Assembly (NCBI RefSeq): GCF_002216065.1
Contig: NZ_CP022282.1
Coordinates: forward strand, 4,402,001-4,466,000
Source of the DNA: Chryseobacterium sp. T16E-39
GTDB lineage: Bacteria; Bacteroidota; Bacteroidia; Flavobacteriales; Weeksellaceae
Length of the DNA stretch: 64,000 bases
Reading direction: 5' to 3'
In this document: piece by piece, positions 18,153-28,199 of the stretch
How positions within the stretch are numbered: the stretch's first letter is position 1
Layout of the letters: each line of letters begins with the position of its first letter
Notes under the pieces: generated by a model
Database searches by the model: none
Told to the model about the DNA's origin: nothing
Seen by the model: the letters and a program-made list of their open reading frames with translations, nothing else
Position numbers and translations under genes: made by a program

Positions 18153-21100
18153 GTGGAAAATTCAAAACAGGTTTTTCAGACTACTAATAAAAAACGCTGG
18201 AGAAATGTACAGTGGGGATCCCGTATCTTCATCTTCATTGGGATCCTTCTTTTCCTGGCGTTGGCATTAATGATGAAATTGGACAGAAGTCCAAAAATAC
18301 CCTTTCATGAAGATTATAAAACAATAATTACTGCCGGAAAACCCTACCTTCAGGAGAACAGAATTTCAAAAGAATATAAAGGATTCAGAAACTTTATTTC
18401 AGAAAAAACAATTCGTACCAGTCTTTCTAAAATCGAAGAAGCACGGGCAGAACGACTTAAAAACCAAAACAGAAACTGGGCCCAGTTTCCGGGGGGCATC
18501 CGTTCTGCATTTTATGTTGCATGGGATCCTCAATCTTTGATGTCCCTTAAAAGAAATGTTAAACACATCAATTTAGTTTTCCCTGAATGGTTTTTTCTTG
18601 ACCCAAAAACTGGAGACCTGAAAACCAATATCGATCCCGAAGGATATAAAGTCATCAAAAGAACAGGGGTGGCGGCAATGCCTATCTTAAGTAATAACTC
18701 AGACAGGGAATTCCGTGCAGAAGGTTTAGCGAAAGTCCTCAATGATCCCACAAAAAGAACCAGATTGATCCGAAAACTGACTGATGAATGTCTAAAGTTC
18801 CATTTCAAAGGGATTAATATTGACTTTGAGGACATGAATCTTGATTCTGATGAAAATCTTATTGCTTTCATGAAAGAGCTTTCAGATACCTTTAAACAAA
18901 ATAAACTATTGGTGACAATGGATATTATGACGGATAATGACGATTATAATATTCAAAGACTAAACCCATACGTGGATTATTTTGTTTTGATGGCGTATGA
19001 TGAATATTCTGCTTCCGGTGATGCAGGGCCTATTTCATCACAAAAGTGGATTGAAGCCCAGACAGGAAAAATTTTAAAGAAAACAACGGCTAATAAAATT
19101 ATTTTAGGTCTTGGAGCTTATGGGTATGACTGGAGTTCAAATCCTGACGATAATATTTCGGTTTCATACATGCAGGCGATCACGAAAGCGAGTGCCAGTA
19201 AGTCGGTTATGAATTTTGATGACAATACCTTTAATCTTAATTATTCCTACACAGACTTTAAAAATAATACACATACCGTATTTTTCAATGATGCTGCTTC
19301 CATTTTTAATACCATGCGTTTTTCTTCAGAATATCCTTTAGCGGGAACTGCGCTTTGGAGATTGGGTAGTGAAGACAGCAGAATCTGGAATTTCTATGAT
19401 AAAGATCTCACGTTTGCAGGTTTACCAAAGCTTGACCTGAAAAAACTTGAGAACGTTAAGGGGCAGACTATGGTTGACTATATTGGGGATGGTGAAGTGT
19501 TGGATGTCTTGAATACACCCCATGATGGAAAAATATCTTTAGAAATTGATCCAAAAGAGAAAATTATTACTGATGAGAATTATGTAACCTATCCAAGTTC
19601 TTATGAAGTAAAAAAATATGGGGCAGCACCGCAAAAAGAATTGGTACTAACTTTTGATGACGGTCCCGATGAAACCTATACGCCGCAGGTTCTCGATATA
19701 TTATCAAAATATCATGTGCCGGCTGCTTTCTTTTTAATAGGTTTAAATGCCGAAAAAAACCTTCCCCTTGTAAAACGTATTTACAGAGAAGGACATGAAA
19801 TCGGGAATCACACCTTTACGCACGAAAATGTAGCAAAAGTAAGCCCTGAAAGAGCATTACTTGAGCTCAAACTGACAAGACTGCTGTTTGAATGTATAAC
19901 AGGTCACAGTACCATATTATTCAGAGCTCCATATAATGCGGATTCAGAACCGACTACTTCTGAAGAGATCATTCCGGTGGCTTTGGCCAGACAGCAGAAT
20001 TATCTCGATATCGGTGAAAGTATAGACCCCGAAGATTGGCAGCCGGGTATCAAAGCCGATGAAATTATACGAAGAGTAATGATGGGAATAAAGCAAGAGA
20101 GAGGAAATATTATTTTACTTCATGATGCAGGAGGAGACACGAGAGAAGAAACGATTAAAGCCTTAAAAGTTCTGATTCCTACTTTGCAAAAACAAGGTTA
20201 TCACTTTACCAATCTGGCGAGTATTTTACATAAAAGTAAAAATGAGCTGATGCCTGCAGTTCCGAAGACCAAGTCTTACTATATTATGCAGTTGAATCTG
20301 GTACTGGCTACTGTGATCTACGGGATAAGTCATTTCCTGGTAGCACTGTTCACGATCTTTATTATTTTAGGGATTATTCGATTGTTATTCATGGTTTACT
20401 GGGCGCTTAAAGAAAGAAAAAAAGAGAAAAAGCTTTCATTGTTTCCTATACTGGAAAACTATCCCAAAGTATCCATTATTGTTCCTGCGTACAATGAAGA
20501 AGTGAATATTGTGTCCTCTTTACATAATTTACTAAGACAATCCTATCCTAATTTTGATGTCATTTTTGTTGATGATGGCAGTAAGGATCATACTTTTTCA
20601 AAAGTCAAAGAAGAGTTTTCGGATCATCCTAAACTTAAGATATTCACTAAGGTTAACGGAGGAAAAGCAACCGCCTTGAATTTTGGAATCTCTCAGACGG
20701 ATGCAGAATATGTGGTGTGTATAGATGCGGATACAAAACTTCAGCAGGATGCTGTAAAATATTTGATTGCCAGATTCTTAAATGCAGGTGCTGAGGAAAA
20801 GATTGCAGCGGTAGCAGGGAATGTAAAAGTGGGTAATCAGGTCAATTGGCTTACCAAGTGGCAGTCTATAGAATATACAACAAGTCAGAATTTTGATCGA
20901 TTAGCGTATGCTAACATTAATGCTATTACCGTGATTCCAGGAGCAATTGGGGCATTTAAAAAATCAGTAATTGATGAGGTTGGCGGATATTCTTCAGATA
21001 CCCTGGCAGAAGATTGTGATATTACAGTGAAAATACTGAAAGAAGGTTATACGGTAGCTAATGAAAACAGTGCTATTGCCGTAACAGAAGCTCCAGAGAC

Positions 21101-21551
21101 CGTGAAGCAGTTTTTAAAACAACGGTTTCGGTGGACGTATGGGATCATGCAGATGTTTTGGAAACAGAAACAGACATTTCTAAACCCGAAATATAAAGGA
21201 CTGGGTCTTTGGGCGATGCCGAATATTTTATTATTTCAGTATATCATCCCGTTCTTTTCACCTTTTGCGGATGTGATTATGTTTTTTGGGATTTTATTTG
21301 GAAATGGAGAGAAGATATTTATTTATTATCTGCTGTTCCTCTTAGTAGATGCCTCACTTGCCATTGTTGCTTTTCTGATGCAGAGAGAGAAATTAATTAA
21401 TTTATTGTATGTGATCCCGCAGAGATTCGGATACAGATGGTTAATGTATATTGTATTGTTCAGAAGCTTAAGAAAGGCATTGAAGGGAGAAATGCAGGCC
21501 TGGGGATTCCTGAAAAGAACAGGAAATGTAAAAGAGATAACAACTTCTTAA
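18153..21551 (+). CDS. GH18-polysaccharide deacetylase-GT2 fusion protein
   Basis: 1132 aa with a GTG start. In order: transmembrane helix (about 26-43); GH18-type glycosidase domain (about 90-430) with INIDFEDMN near 225 in place of the DxxDxDxE active-site strand; NodB deacetylase (about 495-680: LTFDDGPDET, GNHTFTH, FRAPYN); two helices; family 2 glycosyltransferase (about 770-1000: VPAYNEE, VDDGS, IDADT, AEDCD, QRFRW); further C-terminal helices. The set suggests a synthase that polymerises, deacetylates and trims an N-acetylhexosamine polymer across the inner membrane, as separate Pga/Ica proteins do. The polymer is inferred, not shown. Confidence 0.92.
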   Translation: MENSKQVFQTTNKKRWRNVQWGSRIFIFIGILLFLALALMMKLDRSPKIPFHEDYKTIITAGKPYLQENRISKEYKGFRNFISEKTIRTSLSKIEEARAERLKNQNRNWAQFPGGIRSAFYVAWDPQSLMSLKRNVKHINLVFPEWFFLDPKTGDLKTNIDPEGYKVIKRTGVAAMPILSNNSDREFRAEGLAKVLNDPTKRTRLIRKLTDECLKFHFKGINIDFEDMNLDSDENLIAFMKELSDTFKQNKLLVTMDIMTDNDDYNIQRLNPYVDYFVLMAYDEYSASGDAGPISSQKWIEAQTGKILKKTTANKIILGLGAYGYDWSSNPDDNISVSYMQAITKASASKSVMNFDDNTFNLNYSYTDFKNNTHTVFFNDAASIFNTMRFSSEYPLAGTALWRLGSEDSRIWNFYDKDLTFAGLPKLDLKKLENVKGQTMVDYIGDGEVLDVLNTPHDGKISLEIDPKEKIITDENYVTYPSSYEVKKYGAAPQKELVLTFDDGPDETYTPQVLDILSKYHVPAAFFLIGLNAEKNLPLVKRIYREGHEIGNHTFTHENVAKVSPERALLELKLTRLLFECITGHSTILFRAPYNADSEPTTSEEIIPVALARQQNYLDIGESIDPEDWQPGIKADEIIRRVMMGIKQERGNIILLHDAGGDTREETIKALKVLIPTLQKQGYHFTNLASILHKSKNELMPAVPKTKSYYIMQLNLVLATVIYGISHFLVALFTIFIILGIIRLLFMVYWALKERKKEKKLSLFPILENYPKVSIIVPAYNEEVNIVSSLHNLLRQSYPNFDVIFVDDGSKDHTFSKVKEEFSDHPKLKIFTKVNGGKATALNFGISQTDAEYVVCIDADTKLQQDAVKYLIARFLNAGAEEKIAAVAGNVKVGNQVNWLTKWQSIEYTTSQNFDRLAYANINAITVIPGAIGAFKKSVIDEVGGYSSDTLAEDCDITVKILKEGYTVANENSAIAVTEAPETVKQFLKQRFRWTYGIMQMFWKQKQTFLNPKYKGLGLWAMPNILLFQYIIPFFSPFADVIMFFGILFGNGEKIFIYYLLFLLVDASLAIVAFLMQREKLINLLYVIPQRFGYRWLMYIVLFRSLRKALKGEMQAWGFLKRTGNVKEITTS

Positions 21552-21555
21552 TATT

Positions 21556-21596
21556 TGTTTAAATTTGTTTTTGTAAACGTAACAAATGTTTAAATA
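21556..21596. repeat. Inverted repeat before first M13 peptidase
   Basis: TTTAAATTTGTT (21558-21569) pairs with AACAAATGTTTAAA (21581-21594) with one bulge. TGTTTAAAT is also repeated directly at both ends. It could be a terminator remnant of the fusion gene or an operator. Confidence 0.5.
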
Positions 21597-21626
21597 AAAA
21601 GACATATTATATAAATTGTTATTATA

Positions 21627-23684
21627 ATGAAAAAACTAACGCTTTCTTTGTTTCTATTAGCGGGAATTTGCTCACAAAATATGGTGAGTGCTCAGGCTAA
21701 AACAACTAAAACAGTAATGAGTACAACAGATAAAGGTTTAGACCTTAGCTTGATGGACAAATCTGTACGTCCACAGGATGATTTTTATAACTACGTGAGT
21801 GGAACGTGGATGAAAACAGCCAAAATTCCTTCTGATAAACCAACTTGGGGAAGCTTCAATAAATTGGCAGATGATACAGATAATAATTCAATGACAATTT
21901 TAAACTCTCTTCTGAAAGATAAATTTGCTGACGGAAGTGAAGGGAAAAAAATTCAGGATCTGTATGCTACCTACATGAATTTGCAGAAGAGAAATGCAGA
22001 TGGTATTAAGCCTATTCAGGCTAACATAGCTAAAATTGATGCGATTAAAAATCTTTCTGATTTGCAGACTTATCTGATCTCTGTAACAAAAGAAGGGGAG
22101 AACACTTTATACGGATGGGGTGTAGATGCCGATCTTAAAGATTCTAAAATGAATGCAATCTACCTTGGAAATGCATCTTTAGGTCTTGGAAGAGATTATT
22201 ATCAGAAAGTAAATGATAAAAACACTGAAGCGATTGCTGAATATCAAAAGTATGTGGCTTCAATGTTAAAAGAATTAGGATATAAAAATGCGGATGAAGC
22301 TGCAAAAGGGATTGTTGATTATGAAAAAAGCATTGCTAAGACCTATTTAACAAACGAGCAAAGCCGTGATAATACACTTCAGTATAACCCTAAAACTATG
22401 GCTGAACTTTCTGCCCTGGTAAAAAATGTTGATCTTGTTGCTTATCTGAAAAAGGTAGGTGTGGATTCAGATAAAGTGATCATTGGGGAATTAGGATACT
22501 ACAAAAACTTTGACCAGTTGGTAAGTACTAACAACCTTCCTGTAATCAAAGATTATCTGAAATTCCATTTGATCAATGGCAGTGCTGCTTATTTAAGTGA
22601 GAACCTTGGAAATATGAGATTTGCTTTCTATGGTAAATATCTAAGAGGTCAGCAGGAACAAAGAGCATTGAACAAAAGAGGATATGAGTTGATCAACGGT
22701 TCTTTAGGTGAAGCTTTTGGTAAATTATATGTTGAAAAATATTTCCCGGCTGAAGCTAAAGCTCAGATGGTGGAATTGATTAATTATTTAAAGAAAAGTT
22801 TTGTTGTACACATCAACAACTTAGCATGGATGTCTTCTACAACAAAAGAAAAGGCATTGAACAAGCTTAATAAATTTACAGTAAAAGTTGCTTACCCGGA
22901 TAAATGGAAAGATTATTCTAAATTGACGATCACTCCGGAATCTAAAGGAGGAACTTTGTATCAAAACCTTCAGAATGTTGCTGAATGGCAATACAACAAA
23001 GATTTAGCTAAAATTGGAAAACCGGTAGACAAAACAGAATGGGGAATGACTCCACAAACTGTAAATGCTTATTATAACCCGGTAAATAATGAGATTGTAT
23101 TCCCAGCTGCTATTCTTCAACCGCCATTCTTCAATCCACAGGCAGATGCTGCTGTAAACTTTGGTGGAATTGGAGCAGTAATTGGTCATGAAATGAGCCA
23201 TGGATTTGATGATTCAGGAGCACAATTTGACGCTGATGGTAACCTTGTTGACTGGTGGACTCCGGAAGATAAAACCAACTTTGAGAAAGCTACAAAAGCT
23301 TTAGCCGCTCAATATGACAAATATGAGCCAGTAAAAGGAACTTTCGTAAACGGAACATTCACAAACGGTGAAAATATTGCTGACTTAGGTGGGGTAAATA
23401 TTGCTTATGATGCATTACAAATGTATCTGAAAGATAAAGGAAACCCTGGAGTAATCAGTGGATTTACACAAGATCAGAGATTCTTCTTAAGCTGGGCGAC
23501 AGTTTGGAGAACATTGTCAAGTGAGAAATACATGACCAACCAGGTTAAAACAGACCCACACTCTCCTGGATATTTCAGAAGTTTTGGTCCGCTAATCAAT
23601 GTTGATGCATTCTATAAAGCATTCGACGTAAAACAAGGAGATAAATTATACAAAGCTCCTCAGGACAGAATCAAAATCTGGTAA
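21627..23684 (+). CDS. M13 family metallopeptidase (neprilysin/PepO-like)
   Basis: 685 aa with a Sec signal peptide ending near AQA. The M13 signature reads NEIVFPAAILQPPF, then the HExxH zinc site in IGHEMSHGFDDSG near residue 520, and ENIADLGG near 581 supplying the third ligand. The conserved end is GDKLYKAPQDRIKIW. It cleaves peptides in the periplasm or outside the cell. It is followed by a terminator and then a close paralog in the same direction. The two share most of their catalytic domain, so a tandem duplication is evident. Confidence 0.95.
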   Translation: MKKLTLSLFLLAGICSQNMVSAQAKTTKTVMSTTDKGLDLSLMDKSVRPQDDFYNYVSGTWMKTAKIPSDKPTWGSFNKLADDTDNNSMTILNSLLKDKFADGSEGKKIQDLYATYMNLQKRNADGIKPIQANIAKIDAIKNLSDLQTYLISVTKEGENTLYGWGVDADLKDSKMNAIYLGNASLGLGRDYYQKVNDKNTEAIAEYQKYVASMLKELGYKNADEAAKGIVDYEKSIAKTYLTNEQSRDNTLQYNPKTMAELSALVKNVDLVAYLKKVGVDSDKVIIGELGYYKNFDQLVSTNNLPVIKDYLKFHLINGSAAYLSENLGNMRFAFYGKYLRGQQEQRALNKRGYELINGSLGEAFGKLYVEKYFPAEAKAQMVELINYLKKSFVVHINNLAWMSSTTKEKALNKLNKFTVKVAYPDKWKDYSKLTITPESKGGTLYQNLQNVAEWQYNKDLAKIGKPVDKTEWGMTPQTVNAYYNPVNNEIVFPAAILQPPFFNPQADAAVNFGGIGAVIGHEMSHGFDDSGAQFDADGNLVDWWTPEDKTNFEKATKALAAQYDKYEPVKGTFVNGTFTNGENIADLGGVNIAYDALQMYLKDKGNPGVISGFTQDQRFFLSWATVWRTLSSEKYMTNQVKTDPHSPGYFRSFGPLINVDAFYKAFDVKQGDKLYKAPQDRIKIW

Positions 23685-23696
23685 TATAAATGATAC

Positions 23697-23722
23697 GCCG
23701 CTCAGAAATGAGCGGCTTTTTT
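23697..23722 (+). terminator. Terminator after first M13 peptidase
   Basis: Perfect 8-bp stem (GCCGCTCA/TGAGCGGC) followed by TTTTTT. Confidence 0.92.
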
Positions 23723-23906
23723 GTTTATTAGGTATTAGGTGGCAGATAGCAGGTAATAGTTGATGATATAGACGAATTAAATCTTCCAACCCTTGGTAAC
23801 AACCCCGGATCTCGGAGCCCGAACCCTATAATTCATATCTCACAACTCATAATTCATAACTTTTAACGAGTTCGCAATTTACCCATTCCCACATTGCTAA
23901 AATTCG

Positions 23907-23914
23907 TATATTTG
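23907..23914 (+). promoter_or_regulatory. Promoter of second M13 peptidase
   Basis: TATATTTG, perfect -7 element, 32 bases before the ATG. Confidence 0.6.
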
Positions 23915-23946
23915 ATAAGTTTGTGTAAAATTAAAAACGATCTTTA

Positions 23947-26043
23947 ATGAAAAAGCTAAATATTGGTATACTTGCCTTCTCGGGTATAGTATTTTTAAAT
24001 TCATGCGGTACGACTAAAACTGCCGAAAAAACAACTAAGACAGAAACTACGGTTGCTGCTGTACAACCAGTAAAAGAAGAGATGAAAGAAGAAGGAATTA
24101 ATTTATCATACATGGATAAAAGCATCCGTCCACAAGATGACTTTTTCAATTATGTGAATGGAAACTGGGTGAAAACTACTCAGATCCCTTCTGATAAAGC
24201 AAGTTGGGGATCTTTTAATGCATTGAGAGAAAATGTAGATGATGCTTCTTTGGATATTTTAAATAAAATTTTATCCGAAAAATATTCCGATGGATCTGAA
24301 GGACAAAAAATTCAGAATTTATACGCATCTTTTATGGACACCAGTAAAAGAAATGCTGACGGTCTTGCTCCTATAAAAGGAGATCTTGCTAAAATTGATG
24401 CCATTAAAAACCTTAATGATTTACAGAAGTATCTTTTAGAAGCTACAAGATTAGGCGATAATTCTTTCTACGGATGGAGAGTAAGTGCAGATATGAAGAA
24501 TTCTAAAATGAATGCAGTATATCTTGGCGGACCAGACCTTGGGTTGGGAAGAGATTATTATCAAAAAGTAAATGATGCCAATACAAAGACATTAGCTGAA
24601 TATACAACGTATGTTGGTAAGCTGTTTGGGGTATTGGGGTACAAAAATTCTACCCAGTCTGCTGAAAATGTTGTTGCTTTTGAAAAACAATTGGCTAATT
24701 ATCTTTTAACTCTTGAGCAGAACAGAGATGCTAATTTAAGATACAACCCTAAAAATGTATCTGAGTTATCAGGTTTGGTGAAAAATATCAACCTTGCCAA
24801 ATATTTAGCAGATGCAGGGGTAAAAACAGATAAAGTAATTGTCGGTGAGTTGAAATACTACCAGAATATGGATCAATTCCTGACACAAAAGAATTTACCT
24901 TTATTAAAAGATTATTTGAAATATCACCTGATTAATGGAAATGCCAGTAACCTTGATGAAGGGTTAGAACAAATCCGTTTTGATTTTTATTCAAAATATC
25001 TTCAGGGCCAAAAAGAACAGCGTCCAATGAATAAAAGAGGCTTAGGTCTTGTAAATGGAGTTCTGGGTGAGGCTTTTGGAAAATTGTACGTAGAGAAATA
25101 TTTTACTCCTGAAGCAAAACAGCAGATGGAAACCTACATCGATTATATTTTAAAGTCATTTAAAACCCATATTAATGATATGGATTGGATGTCGCCTGAA
25201 ACAAAGGTAAAAGCTCAGGAGAAATTGTCAAAATTCACGGTGAAAATTGCTTATCCGGATAAATGGAAAGACTATACGGCGCTGAAAGTAGACGCTCCAA
25301 GTCAAGGTGCAACCCTTTATTCAAACCTGCAGAATGTTTCAGCATGGCAATATCAGAGAAGTTTAGAGAAAGTTGGAAAACCGGTTGATAAAACAGAATG
25401 GGGAATGACTCCACAAACGGTAAACGCTTATTATAGCGGTTCTAATAATGAGATCGTTTTCCCTGCTGCTATTCTTCAGCCACCTTTCTACAACCCTAAA
25501 GCAGATGCGGCTGTGAATTTTGGTGGAATCGGTGCAGTTATCGGCCATGAAATTTCTCACGGTTTTGATGATAGCGGATCCCGTTTCGATGGTGATGGAA
25601 ACCTGAATAACTGGTGGACAGATACAGACCGTAAGAACTTCGATGCAAAAGTAGGACAATTGGCGGCACAGTATAATGGATATGAGCCGGTAAAAGGAAG
25701 CTTTGTAAATGGCAAATTTACAAGTGGTGAAAATATTGGGGATCTTGGCGGAGTAGCTGTAGCATATGACGCATTACAAATGTACCTTAAAGACCACGGG
25801 AATCCGGGATTGATCAGTGGATTTAATCAGGATCAAAGATTCTTTATGAGCTGGGCTACGGTATGGAGAACAAAATCTACAGACCAGTATATGGTGAATC
25901 AGGTGAAAACGGACCCTCACTCTCCGGGATATTTCAGAGCATTTGGACCATTGGTAAACCAGGATGCTTTTATTAAAGCATTTGATATAAAACCTGGAGA
26001 TAAGCTGTACAAAGCCCCTCAGGACAGAATAAAAATTTGGTAA
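23947..26043 (+). CDS. M13 family metallopeptidase, lipoprotein paralog
   Basis: 698 aa. Unlike its upstream paralog it has a lipobox (GIVFLNSCGTT, Cys near residue 20), then a Lys/Thr-rich linker, so it is likely lipid-anchored. Catalytic motifs are intact: IGHEISHGFDDSG near 534 and ENIGDLGG near 595, with the same KLYKAPQDRIKIW end. The two paralogs thus probably place similar peptidase activity in different locations. It has its own promoter and terminator. Confidence 0.95.
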   Translation: MKKLNIGILAFSGIVFLNSCGTTKTAEKTTKTETTVAAVQPVKEEMKEEGINLSYMDKSIRPQDDFFNYVNGNWVKTTQIPSDKASWGSFNALRENVDDASLDILNKILSEKYSDGSEGQKIQNLYASFMDTSKRNADGLAPIKGDLAKIDAIKNLNDLQKYLLEATRLGDNSFYGWRVSADMKNSKMNAVYLGGPDLGLGRDYYQKVNDANTKTLAEYTTYVGKLFGVLGYKNSTQSAENVVAFEKQLANYLLTLEQNRDANLRYNPKNVSELSGLVKNINLAKYLADAGVKTDKVIVGELKYYQNMDQFLTQKNLPLLKDYLKYHLINGNASNLDEGLEQIRFDFYSKYLQGQKEQRPMNKRGLGLVNGVLGEAFGKLYVEKYFTPEAKQQMETYIDYILKSFKTHINDMDWMSPETKVKAQEKLSKFTVKIAYPDKWKDYTALKVDAPSQGATLYSNLQNVSAWQYQRSLEKVGKPVDKTEWGMTPQTVNAYYSGSNNEIVFPAAILQPPFYNPKADAAVNFGGIGAVIGHEISHGFDDSGSRFDGDGNLNNWWTDTDRKNFDAKVGQLAAQYNGYEPVKGSFVNGKFTSGENIGDLGGVAVAYDALQMYLKDHGNPGLISGFNQDQRFFMSWATVWRTKSTDQYMVNQVKTDPHSPGYFRAFGPLVNQDAFIKAFDIKPGDKLYKAPQDRIKIW

Positions 26044-26066
26044 CAGACCAAAAATTGTTAGAAAAG

Positions 26067-26097
26067 AAAAACACATCAGAGATGATGTGTTTTTTTA
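26067..26097 (+). terminator. Terminator after second M13 peptidase
   Basis: ACACATC/GATGTGT stem flanked by A and T runs. Confidence 0.88.
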
Positions 26098-26300
26098 TTT
26101 ATTTTTCATAGTTTAGTGAAGTCAAAATGACACAGTTACACTGGATAAAATAGATATAATTAAATAATTCAAGAAAAATCTTAACAAAATTTTGTATGTT
26201 AGAGTTTTTTTTTAAATTTAAGCACTGGATTGGCGACCTATTCGATTCGTCGGGTAAAGACAATCCTAACCAAAATCAAAAATCTCAAAATAATAATAAT

Positions 26301-26747
26301 ATGGCAATGTTTAATTATGGTGTTGGCGGAAACGAGATAAAAGTAGACGCTAATGAAGCTATTCAAGAAATACAAGAGAATAAGTCATTAATTGTAAGCC
26401 AGCTTACCACCGATGAATCTTATACCCCGGAAATTGTAACAGGATTAAAGACTGTGGACGACGTCTTCAAGCATTTTCAACCTTCTATCAGTGTACAACA
26501 TGAAACAGAAGATGGTACTGCAGTGGAGGAAGAGTTCCGTTTTCAGAATCTTGCGGACTTCACTCCCAAAAATCTTACGCAGAAATCAGAATATTTGCAA
26601 CAACTTAGCGTGGAGCAGGAACAGTATAATAAAATTGTACGCCAGCTAAAAACAAATAAAATTCTTCGTAATATGCTGGAAAACGAGCAGACCAGAGCTG
26701 CTTTTGTGGAAGTATTAAAAGAAGTGGCACAAGAACTTGAAAAATAA
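26301..26747 (+). CDS. tssB: T6SS contractile sheath small subunit TssB
   Basis: 148 aa from the ATG at 26301 (MAMFNYGVGGNEIKVDANEA), the conserved start of Bacteroidetes TssB. The in-frame ATG at 26196 would add 35 residues ending in a poly-Asn stretch. A possible promoter (AATTTTG, about 26185) lies directly at it, so I read 26196-26300 as 5' leader. With TssC it builds the contractile sheath of a subtype iii (Bacteroidetes) type VI secretion system. The stop is 22 bp before tssC. No baseplate, Hcp, VgrG or ClpV gene is in the window. Confidence 0.88.
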   Translation: MAMFNYGVGGNEIKVDANEAIQEIQENKSLIVSQLTTDESYTPEIVTGLKTVDDVFKHFQPSISVQHETEDGTAVEEEFRFQNLADFTPKNLTQKSEYLQQLSVEQEQYNKIVRQLKTNKILRNMLENEQTRAAFVEVLKEVAQELEK

Positions 26748-26769
26748 CCTAAAGACTTTACATTAAATC

Positions 26770-28131
26770 ATGGATAGTAAATTACAGGCGGCAGAAGGCC
26801 AGCAACAAGGGCAGCAGCAACATTCGGGACAACCGAAAGGCAATCCACTTGCCGAGCTCAACAAAATTGGTGGGTTTGGTTTTGTAGAATCTGTTGTTGA
26901 TGGTATCGCCAACATGAATCCGACAAGAAAGGCCAGGAAAGAAATATTCCTTACCGATAATAATAAAGGAGACGAGAGAAAAGAATTGCTTCAAAAGATC
27001 AACCTTTGGGTAAGTCTTTTAGAAGGTGCTGAATCTGCGGATAAAATGGCAGATGTGTGCAAAAATAAAGCACAACAGGCAGAAAATAGTTTAAAAACAA
27101 ACTTAAAAAATACATTGGATACTGTTCGCCAGTTGGAAACATCTTACAGAACGGTAGCTCAGTTTTATAAAAATACAGAACTTGATAAAGTTGATAATGT
27201 GAGCATTGTTAACGCAAGTTTGGATCAGCTTTCAGATTTGGATAATCCTATCTTCATCGATGCTATTGCTGAAGAATTTAAAAGTTATTATGACCGTTTA
27301 GATCTCAGAGATAATTACTCTCTTTTAGCAATTCCAGGATATCTGGGATCTAATAAAGTGATCGAAAAATGGGCTAAGATCTGTAACGAAAACAAAGTGA
27401 TGATGGTTACAGATTTTGCTAATCTTGATAAACCAGATGACGTTGTAGATTTATTCCATTCTGCAAACCTTACAGGCGGAGAACTTCACAGAAGTAATGT
27501 AATCATGACCTGTAACTGGCTTGTAGGCCGTGGAAGAGCAGAAGAAGTAGGTGAAGAAGAAAATGTTGAGCTTCCACCTTCGACTTCACTGGCTGGAAAG
27601 ATCCACAAAACTTTAATGTCTCAGGTAGCGGCAGGTAAAAAGCATGGTAACATCAATGAAGTAGATGCTGTAAAATTCGAATTGAAGAAAAGTGAAATTT
27701 CTCAGTTGGAAAAAATGGGATTGGTTCCTATGGTTAATGAATATGGTAAGATCATGGCTTTCTCTGCAAAAACCTTATTTACTGGTGATAATATTGGACT
27801 TCAGACTTATTCTGTAGTTCGTGTATTTGACTATGTAACAAAAGTGTTATTGGATTTCTTAAACAGAAGAGCGTTTGAAAACTGGACGGCAAAAAATGAG
27901 GATGATCTTAGAAGACAGATTGTAACCTTCCTGGATGGAATCAAAGGAGCAGATAAACTGATTGAAAAGTTCAAAATTGTTCGTTTCGAGCAAGATAAAG
28001 TAAACAAAGACAGAGTATGGCTGGATATTCGTTTAACACCGTATTTCCCTACAAAAAGTTTCGTTATTAAATTGGACGGACATAAAGGGGATGATGGGAA
28101 CGAATGGGAGTCTCAGTATACTCAGGACTAA
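26770..28131 (+). CDS. tssC: T6SS contractile sheath large subunit TssC
   Basis: 453 aa of the Bacteroidetes TssC (DUF5458) type. A Gln-rich N-terminus precedes NPLAELNKIGGFGFVESVVDG. The mid region has YDRLDLRDNYSLLAIPGYLG, and the C-terminal end is VWLDIRLTPYFPTKSFVIKLDG. It polymerises with TssB into the sheath that drives effector injection. It is co-transcribed with tssB and closed by a strong terminator, so this locus is only the sheath pair. The rest of the machine must be encoded elsewhere. Confidence 0.92.
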   Translation: MDSKLQAAEGQQQGQQQHSGQPKGNPLAELNKIGGFGFVESVVDGIANMNPTRKARKEIFLTDNNKGDERKELLQKINLWVSLLEGAESADKMADVCKNKAQQAENSLKTNLKNTLDTVRQLETSYRTVAQFYKNTELDKVDNVSIVNASLDQLSDLDNPIFIDAIAEEFKSYYDRLDLRDNYSLLAIPGYLGSNKVIEKWAKICNENKVMMVTDFANLDKPDDVVDLFHSANLTGGELHRSNVIMTCNWLVGRGRAEEVGEEENVELPPSTSLAGKIHKTLMSQVAAGKKHGNINEVDAVKFELKKSEISQLEKMGLVPMVNEYGKIMAFSAKTLFTGDNIGLQTYSVVRVFDYVTKVLLDFLNRRAFENWTAKNEDDLRRQIVTFLDGIKGADKLIEKFKIVRFEQDKVNKDRVWLDIRLTPYFPTKSFVIKLDGHKGDDGNEWESQYTQD

Positions 28132-28155
28132 TATAGTATATCTTAACTTAATCAT

Positions 28156-28187
28156 AAAAACCGATGCAATTTTACATCGGTTTTTTT
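28156..28187 (+). terminator. Terminator after tssC
   Basis: AAAAACCGATG/CATCGGTTTTT stem and T run. Confidence 0.92.
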
Positions 28188-28199
28188 CTACCAATTCAT

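Noticed and set aside
26196..26300. 35-residue N-terminal extension of TssB
   Set aside because: Conserved TssB starts at 26301; the extension ends in poly-Asn and is probably untranslated leader.
26301..28131. Phage tail sheath genes
   Set aside because: Sequences match Bacteroidetes TssB/TssC and no other phage structural gene is present.
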